Positions 39,763 to 48,631 of a DNA stretch of 64,000 nt are shown here, piece after piece (the first letter of the stretch is position 1; every line of letters starts with the position of its first letter). Both the position numbers and the translations under genes were made by a program. Below the pieces are notes generated by a model. It saw only the letters and a list, made by a program, of their open reading frames with translations, was not told the DNA's origin and did not search any database. Origin of the DNA: an uncultured Pelagibacteraceae bacterium (GTDB taxonomy: Bacteria; Pseudomonadota; Alphaproteobacteria; Pelagibacterales; Pelagibacteraceae); NCBI GenBank assembly GCA_902617715.1, contig CACMXS010000002.1:1-64000 (forward strand). The letters run 5' to 3'.

Positions 39763-40749
39763 CTATTTGTCCTTCTTTAATTGAAAATTTTGAAATATGT
39801 AGTCTCCATTCTTAATCTCAGAGTTAAATCTTGATACAATATCATTGTCTTTATTAATTTTAATTTTGTCTATTAAACCTCCAAACATAGACGTTGCAAA
39901 TTCGATTTGAAATATTGTTCTATGACCTTCTAATAATTGTTTTCCTTTGTGGAGCCCACTTGTGTCCTCAAAAACAATCGCCCCTTTTTCACATATTATT
40001 TCTTTTATTAAATCTTTATTTAATGTTGATTCTACTAACTCATTATCTAATCTTTTATAACCCAACATCCTTAATCTCTTGGGTATTCCTCCAACTTTGT
40101 GTGTTTTAGAAATAAAACAATGAGGACCATTTTTAGAATTACAATTAGTTAAAAAGAAAAAAATTTTAATCCATTTTGGTCTTTCCATATCAAAATGCCA
40201 TAATTGGGCTGCTTGTTTATCTGGTTCTTTTGAAACAAATGAATGCCAACATGAAACATTATTAATGATTGGCTCTGAGTCTAATAATTCTCGTGCGCTA
40301 TCAATAATTGATTTATTTAATAACAACTCCTTTACACATTTAAGATTGACTAAATCATCTGATTTATAAAAAAATTTTGTAGATTTAATATCGATACCTA
40401 ATTTTTCTTTTTTATCATTAATACAATTATCACCATCCCAATATCCCTCTAATGAATTTAATTCTCTCAAAAAATTTTGAATAAAATGAATATCTAAAAA
40501 TTTTTTCTTTATCAGATAGCCCTCATTTTCAAAAAAATTTTTCTCCTTATCATTAATAATATTATTTATGTTGCCAATTTTTTTTTTTTTTAAAAAAAAA
40601 TTTATGAGTCTATTTGTCCATCCACCAGATATACAAAATAAATTTACCATTGTTGAATGAGAGTATTGACTATTTTTTATCTTAAATAATTTGAACATAA
40701 CAAGTTCAAAAATAAAAATTGGTAAAAATAAAATAGTTTTAAATATCAT
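39763..40749 (-). CDS. Phytanoyl-CoA dioxygenase (PhyH)-like Fe(II)/2-oxoglutarate oxygenase
   Basis: QLWHFDMERPKWIKIFFFLTNCNSKNGPHCFISKTHK, HxD and distal GLHKGKQLLEGHRTIFQIEF. Confidence 0.82.
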   Translation of the reverse strand: MIFKTILFLPIFIFELVMFKLFKIKNSQYSHSTMVNLFCISGGWTNRLINFFLKKKKIGNINNIINDKEKNFFENEGYLIKKKFLDIHFIQNFLRELNSLEGYWDGDNCINDKKEKLGIDIKSTKFFYKSDDLVNLKCVKELLLNKSIIDSARELLDSEPIINNVSCWHSFVSKEPDKQAAQLWHFDMERPKWIKIFFFLTNCNSKNGPHCFISKTHKVGGIPKRLRMLGYKRLDNELVESTLNKDLIKEIICEKGAIVFEDTSGLHKGKQLLEGHRTIFQIEFATSMFGGLIDKIKINKDNDIVSRFNSEIKNGDYIFQNFQLKKDK

Positions 40750-41641
40750 TGATTATTTTTAATTTAGTTTTATTAAAAAAATTCGTATTTGACACTTCAA
40801 GGTTTTTTATCAACTTGTATAATTCATCACAGTAATAAATTTTCTTATTCCTTTTTTTAAAAATCTTAGATAAAAAAGGGTAAAAATGATATCTTAGAAA
40901 ATTGTATATTTTGAGATTTTCATATCTGCCTGTAAATGATTGTGTATTTAATTTAGTTTTTATCAATCTATTAGTAAATTTATTAAGTATAATTGTAGTA
41001 TCACTTGGAGATATATTGATTCTTTTACTAAAATTAATTTGATCAAAATTATAAGAACTAGAAATTTTATCTAAAAAAAATTTCATTTTTGATGTATCAT
41101 AAAATATATTTTCATATAGATCAAAAATCACATTGTCTCTACCAAACAACGACCACAAAAATTCTATAGTTTTATCATAATTCAAAAAATTCAAAGAAAA
41201 AAATCTATTTCTTAATCTTAACCAGTCGTCAAAATCTGATGTTAATCCATTTACAACTTCATCTTTATAATGTGATAATAATAAATCTAATTGATTTCTA
41301 AAAATAATGATTATTTTTATTTTTGGAAATATTTCTTTTAATATATTCATATTGTTAAAAAACTGCGTTCCTGTTCCATTAATTTGAAAATTAAAATTTC
41401 CAGCGAATTGTTCTGAGCTTATTATATAATTTTTTTCATCTTCGAAATAATTTTCCAAATTTTTGATTTTTTTTTTATCAAAATAAATTGGATTTGAAGA
41501 TTGTATATATTCAAATTCTTTTTGAAAAAAATCATTTTTTAAAAAATTAATAGATTCAAAATCCTTCATTTTATCAAATACTTCACTTTGTAAAAAAGTT
41601 GAACCTGTTTTATGTAAACCTACATGAAAAAAAATTGACAT
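40739..41641 (-). CDS. Sulfotransferase family protein
   Basis: FFHVGLHKTGSTFLQSEVF (PAPS 5'-phosphosulfate-binding loop), IIIIFRNQLDLLLSHYKDEV. Confidence 0.82.
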   Translation of the reverse strand: MSIFFHVGLHKTGSTFLQSEVFDKMKDFESINFLKNDFFQKEFEYIQSSNPIYFDKKKIKNLENYFEDEKNYIISSEQFAGNFNFQINGTGTQFFNNMNILKEIFPKIKIIIIFRNQLDLLLSHYKDEVVNGLTSDFDDWLRLRNRFFSLNFLNYDKTIEFLWSLFGRDNVIFDLYENIFYDTSKMKFFLDKISSSYNFDQINFSKRINISPSDTTIILNKFTNRLIKTKLNTQSFTGRYENLKIYNFLRYHFYPFLSKIFKKRNKKIYYCDELYKLIKNLEVSNTNFFNKTKLKIINDI

Positions 41642-41709
41642 TTTAAACTATCTGTTTTTTTAATTCTCAATCATTATTTTTTTGTTTCCAAATTTCCTTA
41701 TTTCTGTGT

Positions 41710-41793
41710 TTAATGATAACTAATTTTTTTTAAAACAGAATTTAAAGATCCAAAATTCCCACTTCCAATATCAATCACACCAATATTTGTCAT
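41710..41793 (-). pseudogene. Remnant N-terminus of HisH-type glutamine amidotransferase
   Basis: Own translation: MTNIGVIDIGSGNFGSLNSVLKKISYH*; matches HisH N-terminal IxIIDYGxGNLxSVxxAL pattern; ATGA overlap with asnB stop. Confidence 0.7.
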
Positions 41794-43625
41794 TGTTTTT
41801 CAAGAAAGTTTTTTGTGCTCAAAAAAGAAAATAAAAATTTAGAGTAATGATTAGGAATACTTCTTTTTGGCAAATTTTTTAAAAAAATATAAAATTTTTG
41901 ATAATCCACATAATCAAATATTTGAGAATTTTTGCTTAACATATAATTTAATGTCTTATTATCTTTAAAATTAACCAAAGATTCTATTGCTGCATTAAAT
42001 CCAACTTTCCTTCTATCATTATAAATAGAGCTAGGTAAATATTTTTTTGCAATATCTCGCAAAATAACCTTTTGAAAACCTTTATTTATTAAATATTCAT
42101 TTTTTATTTTAAGAGAATAATTAAGCAAAGATTTATCTAAAAAAGGGCTTCTGTTTTCAATTCCATATTTCATATGATTTATATCATCATGCCTCAAAAT
42201 ATTAGGAACAATTTCATAAAATAATTCATTTAACATTCGATTTCTCATTAAGTTTTTTGTAAAGAATTTTTCTTCAAAAGGGATAGAAAAATTTTCAGTA
42301 GAAAATTTTTTAAGCATTTTTGAGTGATCAAAAATTAGTGATCTATCATTTTTGTTTTTTAAATAAAATAAATCATTTTTTAAAAGTGTATTTCTAACAA
42401 TTGGTTTAATAAATTTTTTCCAGTATTTCACATTTTCTTTGTATTGTTTACGTTTTTTAGAAATTGAATGAAAAAATGTAAGATAGTGCTCATAATAACC
42501 AGAAAAAATTTCATCTGCACCAACTCCATTAATTGAAACTTTATACCCTTTTTTTGAAATATGCTTAGTTAATATAGATTGTATGTAATAACTAATCACA
42601 CTTACAGGAGAGTCGTTAATTTGATTTAATTCATTCAAGTTATTGAAAAAATTTTTTTTATTTTTCGATATATCAACTTGTGTATTTTGACAATTTAAAT
42701 ACTTACTAATTACGTCAACATTATTTTTTTCTGAATATCTGTTATCCTTATCAATCAAAGTAAATGTATTAATGTCTTTTTTAAGTTTTTTTTTTGCAAT
42801 AGCTGCCAATAAACTTGAGTCTATTCCACCACTCAAACAAAATGCAACGGGTACATCAGACCGTAACCTTATACTTAATGATTTACAAATTAGTTTTTCA
42901 GTTTCATACAAAACTTTATCATAACTATATTTTTTTATATCTAGTTTGGGTTTATAATAATTTTTTCTAGATACATTTAAATTTAAATCTATGACAATGT
43001 TAGTCGAGTTTGGTACAGAATAAATTCCTTTAAAAAATGTTTCATTTGATTTTTGAATCGATTTAAAACCTAAAAATAAATTTTTTCTTATTAATAAATC
43101 ATTTTTTTTAAAAATGTTTTTATGAAGAGATTTAATAAATTTTATTTCAGAACCAAAATATATATTTTCAAAATTACGAAAATAATAAAGTGGTTTTTCA
43201 CCAAATCTATCTCTCGATAAAAAAAGTTTTTTATTTTTATTATCCCATATTGCAAATGACCACATTCCCTCAAATCTTTTTACACAATTTTGTCCATAAC
43301 AATGAAAGCTTTTTAATAAAACTTCAGTATCGGATGATGTTTTGAAATTATAGCCTTTTTTTAATAAATCTTTTCTCAATTCTTTAAAATTATAAATTTC
43401 TCCGTTAAAAACTAAATTTAATCCATCAAAAGTATATGGTTGATTTGCATTATCAGAAAGATCTAATATTTTTAATCTTGTATGTAATAAACAAATATTT
43501 TTTTTTTCTCTAAAAAATTTGTAACCTTTTGCATCAGGTCCCCTATGATGCATAATATTTAAGGTTTTATTTATTTCATAAAAGTTAATATTTTTTGTTC
43601 CTATAAAACCGGCTATTCCACACAT
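41790..43625 (-). CDS. asnB: Asparagine synthase (glutamine-hydrolysing)-like amidotransferase
   Basis: MCGIAGFIG, MHHRGPDAKG, VFNGEIYNFKELR, VAFCLSGGIDSSLLAAIA. Confidence 0.95.
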   Translation of the reverse strand: MCGIAGFIGTKNINFYEINKTLNIMHHRGPDAKGYKFFREKKNICLLHTRLKILDLSDNANQPYTFDGLNLVFNGEIYNFKELRKDLLKKGYNFKTSSDTEVLLKSFHCYGQNCVKRFEGMWSFAIWDNKNKKLFLSRDRFGEKPLYYFRNFENIYFGSEIKFIKSLHKNIFKKNDLLIRKNLFLGFKSIQKSNETFFKGIYSVPNSTNIVIDLNLNVSRKNYYKPKLDIKKYSYDKVLYETEKLICKSLSIRLRSDVPVAFCLSGGIDSSLLAAIAKKKLKKDINTFTLIDKDNRYSEKNNVDVISKYLNCQNTQVDISKNKKNFFNNLNELNQINDSPVSVISYYIQSILTKHISKKGYKVSINGVGADEIFSGYYEHYLTFFHSISKKRKQYKENVKYWKKFIKPIVRNTLLKNDLFYLKNKNDRSLIFDHSKMLKKFSTENFSIPFEEKFFTKNLMRNRMLNELFYEIVPNILRHDDINHMKYGIENRSPFLDKSLLNYSLKIKNEYLINKGFQKVILRDIAKKYLPSSIYNDRRKVGFNAAIESLVNFKDNKTLNYMLSKNSQIFDYVDYQKFYIFLKNLPKRSIPNHYSKFLFSFLSTKNFLEKQ

Positions 43626-43636
43626 AGTTATTATTA

Positions 43637-45340
43637 TTATTTAACGGATATATAATCTCCAATCGCGAGAACATCTATATTTGTACTTAAAAAAGTCCTT
43701 ATTGCGTCTTCTGGTGTATTTACAATTGGCTGCCCTTTTACATTAAATGAGGTATTTAAAATAACAGGTATATTTGTTATTTTATAAAATTCATTTATCA
43801 GTTTATAAAACTTTAAATTATTCTTTTTTTTAACTGTTTGAACTCGACAAGTATTATCTACATGTACAACGGCAGGAATAAATTTCTTAAATTTTTTTGT
43901 AACTTTACATGCGATTAACATATGCAAACTTTCCTGACCTAAAGAAAAATATTTTTTTTGAAATTTGTCCAAAACTGCTGGGGCAAATGGTCTAAATTCT
44001 TCTCTAAATTTTACTCTTTTATTTAAATAATCTTTCATTTCAGCTGGATAAGGTTTGCACAAAATTGATCTATTACCAAGAGCTCTAGGACCAAATTCTG
44101 CTGCACCTTGATACCAGCTAATTATTTCACCATTTTTTAAATGTTTAGCTACATCTTTGTAAATATTTTTACTTTTTATAAATTTTATTTTTGATTTTTT
44201 TATTGCTTTAATAATTTCATTTTGATTATTCCTTGTTCCAAGATAAGAATTGAAGTTTTTTTTAATTTTTTTTTTTGAAAGTTTTTTATATGCAAGATAA
44301 CATGCTCCAATAGAACAACCATCATCACCACTTGCGGGTTGAACAAATATATTTTTAAAAATTTTTTTATTTTCAATTTTACCATTCATTGAGCAATTTA
44401 AGGCTACACCACCAGCAAGACTAAGATTTTGAATTTTATATTTTTTCTTTAAAAATCTCAATTTTCCTAAAACAAATTCTTCCAAAACTTTTTGTAAAGC
44501 CGAAGCTATATTTTTGTGGTTTTGTGATATTTCATCTTTATATTTTCTTTTTTTTCCAAAAATTTTTAAAAACTTTTTTGTAATCCATTTGTCCCTTTGA
44601 TTATAATAATCAACATACTCCAAATTTATTTTGAAATTTTGAGAATTATCTTTAATTAAAATTTCTTGAAATATTTCTAAATAAGTTTTACTTGTTCCTG
44701 GTACTTTAGCATTATAATTTCCATATGGAGCTAAGCCCATAATAATTCCTTCATCACAATGATGTTTCCATCCAAGATAATATGTAATTGCAGAATATAA
44801 AAGACCCAAAGAATTTGGATAAACATTACTTTTCTCTACAATTTTGAGATTATTGTTTGAACCAATAGCTACCATGTCAGTCTGATATTCGCCAACACCA
44901 TCTAAGCTTAAACAAATAGCTTTATTGAAACCACTTGCATAATAAGAGCTTGCAATATGACATAAATGATGTGGATAAAAATTAATTGTTTTTTTGAAAT
45001 TTAATTTTCTTCTCAAAAAATTTTCAATGTTTAAAATTTTTTCAATTTTGGGGATATCATTTATGAGAAACTTCATTCTTTTTTTTGATTTAATCGCATG
45101 ATTTAAATACATTTCTCTAAAATATAAATTAATATCACCAACGAAAGCTATCTGATCAATTTTAGACATTTTTGTTTTACCAATTTTTAAGCAATCATTG
45201 ATTGCATCTATAGGAAATTGTCGGCTATGTTTATCTTTTGTATATCTTTCTTGAGCACAAGCAGCTACTATCTTGCCATTAATAAGTAACGAAGCTGAGG
45301 TGTCATGTCCTCCGTATTTAATGCCTAATATCTTAACCAT
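43637..45340 (-). CDS. NodU/TobZ-family carbamoyltransferase
   Basis: ILGIKYGGHDTSASLLINGKIVAACAQERYTKDKHS, LAGGVALNCSMNGKI, FGPRALGNRSIL, VILNTSFNVKGQPIVNTPEDA. Confidence 0.95.
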   Translation of the reverse strand: MVKILGIKYGGHDTSASLLINGKIVAACAQERYTKDKHSRQFPIDAINDCLKIGKTKMSKIDQIAFVGDINLYFREMYLNHAIKSKKRMKFLINDIPKIEKILNIENFLRRKLNFKKTINFYPHHLCHIASSYYASGFNKAICLSLDGVGEYQTDMVAIGSNNNLKIVEKSNVYPNSLGLLYSAITYYLGWKHHCDEGIIMGLAPYGNYNAKVPGTSKTYLEIFQEILIKDNSQNFKINLEYVDYYNQRDKWITKKFLKIFGKKRKYKDEISQNHKNIASALQKVLEEFVLGKLRFLKKKYKIQNLSLAGGVALNCSMNGKIENKKIFKNIFVQPASGDDGCSIGACYLAYKKLSKKKIKKNFNSYLGTRNNQNEIIKAIKKSKIKFIKSKNIYKDVAKHLKNGEIISWYQGAAEFGPRALGNRSILCKPYPAEMKDYLNKRVKFREEFRPFAPAVLDKFQKKYFSLGQESLHMLIACKVTKKFKKFIPAVVHVDNTCRVQTVKKKNNLKFYKLINEFYKITNIPVILNTSFNVKGQPIVNTPEDAIRTFLSTNIDVLAIGDYISVK

Positions 45341-46112
45341 TTATTCCTTTAAATTTTTTTTGCGTAATGTGAGAATTTATTTTAAGTAAATTTTGATTTC
45401 TATCTAAATAATCTAAAATTTGTTTATATGAAAAATATATATTTTTCCTTTTACTATTAAAATATTTAAAAATCCTATTTATAAATCTGAGATCCAACTT
45501 TTCATCAACAGTTAATCTTGGTAAAAAATTTTTTTTCCATTTTTTTTTAATTGGCATATTATAAGTCTTAAATTTTTTTCTACCTTCTCTAAAAAAGTAT
45601 AAGGACGTATGCTCTTTAAGTTCCTTTTTGTTGCAATATTTATAATTTTTTACTAAATCTCTAAAATAGAATATATTTACAGTCATACCATGAGGAAATT
45701 TTCTATTAGAACTTACTCCAAAAGCATTATTTGTTAAAAAATGACATTTTTTTTTTTTAAAATATTTTATCATATCATCAATAATCTCAGCATCTAAGAA
45801 GGGATTGTCACCTGTAAGTTGAATGATAATTTCTGGATTATATAATTTTGCAGTATCAATAATTCTTTTTAAAACATTCTTTTCTTCTCCTCTGAAATAA
45901 TCGATATTTTTTTTTTTTAAATATTTTACTAAAATATTGTCCGTTTTTTTGTTGGTAGTTGAAACACAAATATTATCAATTAATTTTGATTTCATCACTC
46001 TTAAATAAATCAACTCAATAATTGGATACTTATTGTTAATTTTTTTTAAAACTTTACCCGGTAACCTCTTTGAGGTCATACGAGCCTCAATTGTTGCTAA
46101 TATTTTTGTCAT
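45333..46112 (-). CDS. SpsF-like cytidylyltransferase family protein
   Basis: ILATIEARMTSKRLPGKVLKKI, IIIQLTGDNPFLDAEIIDDMI, LTVDEKLDLRFI. Confidence 0.9.
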   Translation of the reverse strand: MTKILATIEARMTSKRLPGKVLKKINNKYPIIELIYLRVMKSKLIDNICVSTTNKKTDNILVKYLKKKNIDYFRGEEKNVLKRIIDTAKLYNPEIIIQLTGDNPFLDAEIIDDMIKYFKKKKCHFLTNNAFGVSSNRKFPHGMTVNIFYFRDLVKNYKYCNKKELKEHTSLYFFREGRKKFKTYNMPIKKKWKKNFLPRLTVDEKLDLRFINRIFKYFNSKRKNIYFSYKQILDYLDRNQNLLKINSHITQKKFKGING

Positions 46113-46118
46113 TAAGAA

Positions 46119-46826
46119 TTAATATCTTGTCGATATGTATTTCCAAGAATTTCCCTTGACGGTATAATGATGTTTGATAACAAATTTTGGTGAATATAAA
46201 TAAGACATTTTTCTTTCTACTATTTTGTTTGCCCAAAACCGATCTTCTTTGCCTGAAACTTTCTCGTTAAAAGGAAATTTTTTTAAAATTTTTTTTTCAT
46301 AAAATGCTGCTCCATTATGTAAAAAATATCTATTTTCTAATTTTGAAAACATATTTACCTTTTCTTTTTCAACAAAATGGCTCCACAAAAATATCTTATC
46401 TATTTTTTTACCATTCCATATAGGAATTTGATTTCCAAAAACACATTTGTATTTTTTTAATTTCTTATTAATTTCAAATAAATTTACCTTTTGAATTTCA
46501 CAATGAGCTGATAAAATCAAAATATTTTTTGCACTTGATTTTTTAACCCCTAAATTTAAAGCTTTCCCTGGAGTATAATCATCAATTTTTAAAATTTTAA
46601 TATCTGCATATTTTTTTTCGTTATTTTTCGTCTTACTTTCTGTATCAAAATTTTTTTCAAAATTTTTAATCAGAGATAAAGACTCATCCTCAGAATTATT
46701 ATCCACAATAATTATTTCTGGGTTTTTAAAATTATCAATTACAGATTGAATACAATAACCTATCCATCTTCGCTCATTTTTTACTCTAATAATAACTGAT
46801 ATGTCGTGATTTTTCATTTTCCCCAT
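46119..46826 (-). CDS. Family 2 glycosyltransferase
   Basis: ISVIIRVKNERRWIGYCIQSVIDNFKNPEIIIVDNNSEDES. Confidence 0.92.
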   Translation of the reverse strand: MGKMKNHDISVIIRVKNERRWIGYCIQSVIDNFKNPEIIIVDNNSEDESLSLIKNFEKNFDTESKTKNNEKKYADIKILKIDDYTPGKALNLGVKKSSAKNILILSAHCEIQKVNLFEINKKLKKYKCVFGNQIPIWNGKKIDKIFLWSHFVEKEKVNMFSKLENRYFLHNGAAFYEKKILKKFPFNEKVSGKEDRFWANKIVERKMSYLYSPKFVIKHHYTVKGNSWKYISTRY

Positions 46827-47632
46827 CTTCCTCTATAATTTTTGTAAATATCCTTTTCACATTTTTGTAAATTTAAACCTCTATTTATCATCATTAGTTT
46901 ATAATTAAGTCTAAAATTTGAAATAATTTTAAATTCATGAGGTAAAAGCGCAAACTTATTATCTCTACCTGGCAACTTATTGTCTGTTGTAAAGTGTTTT
47001 TCTACCACTATAGCTCCTAATGATATTGCTAATATAGCATCATCTATTGAATTTAAGTGTCCACTATATCCAATATTTTGAAATTTTTTTTTTAAATAAT
47101 TGAATTTTGAAAAATTTGCATTTTGAACCTCTAAAGGATAGGAAGATACACAATGCATTAATATTGCTTTTGTTTTGAAATTTTTTAATTTAGATATTCT
47201 TGTTATTTCAGAATATCTACATGCACCTACAGAAATCAAAACTTTTTTAAAATTTTTAAAGCAAAAATTTATTAAGTTTAAATTATAAACTTCATGACTT
47301 GGGATTTTTATATAATTAATTTTTAAATTTTTTAATAATTTTGCTCCATCTAAGGTAAATGCTGAAGACAAAAAATTTATTTTTAATTTTTTACAATACC
47401 TAATTAATTTTAAATGTTTATCTTTGGTTAGCTCAGCCTTTTTATAAATTTCTAATCTACCATCTTTATCCCATGGTCCAGATCTTAAATTTTTAATCCC
47501 CCAGGACTGAAACTTACAAAAATCAGCTCCTGATTCCTTTGCCTTTTTAATCATTTTTTTTGCTAAAGAAATATTTCCCATATGATTCCAGCCAATTTCA
47601 GCAACTAAATTACAACTATTTTTTTTGAACAT
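46814..47632 (-). CDS. N-acetylneuraminate synthase (NeuB/SpsE) family protein, lacking an SAF domain
   Basis: NLVAEIGWNHMGNISLAKKMIKKAKESGADFCKFQSW, NIGYSGHLNSIDDAILAISLGAIVVEKHFTTD; start set at internal Met (track start 47668). Confidence 0.9.
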   Translation of the reverse strand: MFKKNSCNLVAEIGWNHMGNISLAKKMIKKAKESGADFCKFQSWGIKNLRSGPWDKDGRLEIYKKAELTKDKHLKLIRYCKKLKINFLSSAFTLDGAKLLKNLKINYIKIPSHEVYNLNLINFCFKNFKKVLISVGACRYSEITRISKLKNFKTKAILMHCVSSYPLEVQNANFSKFNYLKKKFQNIGYSGHLNSIDDAILAISLGAIVVEKHFTTDNKLPGRDNKFALLPHEFKIISNFRLNYKLMMINRGLNLQKCEKDIYKNYRGRWGK

Positions 47633-48569
47633 ACTCAATATACCAATCAGTAAATTTCTTAATTCCAACAGTTAATGAAACTTTTGGATTATAATTTATA
47701 AGCTTTCTAACTTTACTTAAATTTGACTTTGTTTTTAATATATCTTCTCTTAAATTTGGTGTAAATCTAACTTTTGCTTTTTTATTTAAATTTTTTTCAA
47801 TTTCAAAAAGTAAACGTTTTGTAGAATAAGTTTTTGAATTACCCAAATTTAGAATAGTGAAATTTTTTTTTGTTTTTTTTATGTATTTAAAAGTTTTTAT
47901 CACACCATCAACAACATCTGAGATATAAGTATAATCTCTAAAATTATTTCCATTATTGTATAATTCAATTTTTTTTTTTTTGGAAATTGCTTCACAAAAT
48001 TTATATACTGCCATGTCCGGACGACCCCACGGACCGTAGACTGAAAAAAATCTTAGTGCAACAATTTTCATATTGTTTAGATATGTATAAGAAAACGACA
48101 TTAATTCGTTAGTTATTTTAGATACGGAATAGATTTGCATTGGTTTATCAACTAATTGATTTTCCTTAAATCCATTTTTAATCTTATTTAAACCATATAC
48201 ACTACTTGAGCTTGCAATAATCAAATTTTTAATTCTATTTTTTTTTGCAAATTCCAAGATATTAAAGGTTCCAACTATATTACTACTAAGATAAGAGAAA
48301 GGATTTTCGATTGTATACCTTACACCTGGTTGAGCTGCAAAATGAAGGATGGCTTCAAATTCTTGATTCAATTTAAGTGGCTTTGAAATATCTATCTTTT
48401 TAAATTTAAAATTTTTTTTTTTTTTTAATATTTTCAATCTTTTTTTTTTTAAATCTTGATCATAATATTTGTTCAGATTATCAATACCAAAAACTAATTT
48501 TCCTTGGGAAAGAAATTTCAATGCTACATGAAAACCTATAAAACCTGCGCAACCTGTGATTAAAACCAT
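47616..48569 (-). CDS. NAD-dependent epimerase (UDP-glucuronate/UDP-glucose 4-epimerase family)
   Basis: VLITGCAGFIGFHVALKFLSQGKLVFGIDNLNKYYDQDLKKKRL, AAQPGVRYTIENP, SSSSVYG, SVSKITNELM. Confidence 0.92.
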   Translation of the reverse strand: MVLITGCAGFIGFHVALKFLSQGKLVFGIDNLNKYYDQDLKKKRLKILKKKKNFKFKKIDISKPLKLNQEFEAILHFAAQPGVRYTIENPFSYLSSNIVGTFNILEFAKKNRIKNLIIASSSSVYGLNKIKNGFKENQLVDKPMQIYSVSKITNELMSFSYTYLNNMKIVALRFFSVYGPWGRPDMAVYKFCEAISKKKKIELYNNGNNFRDYTYISDVVDGVIKTFKYIKKTKKNFTILNLGNSKTYSTKRLLFEIEKNLNKKAKVRFTPNLREDILKTKSNLSKVRKLINYNPKVSLTVGIKKFTDWYIEYVQKK

Positions 48570-48631
48570 CGTATCAATTATTATTTATTCATTTTGGATT
48601 ATATAGACTTAACTAATTTTTTTGTTTAAAG

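Noticed and set aside
44200-44385. Same-strand alternate-frame ORF in the carbamoyltransferase gene
   Set aside because: Out-of-frame within a conserved family; likely chance in A-rich DNA.
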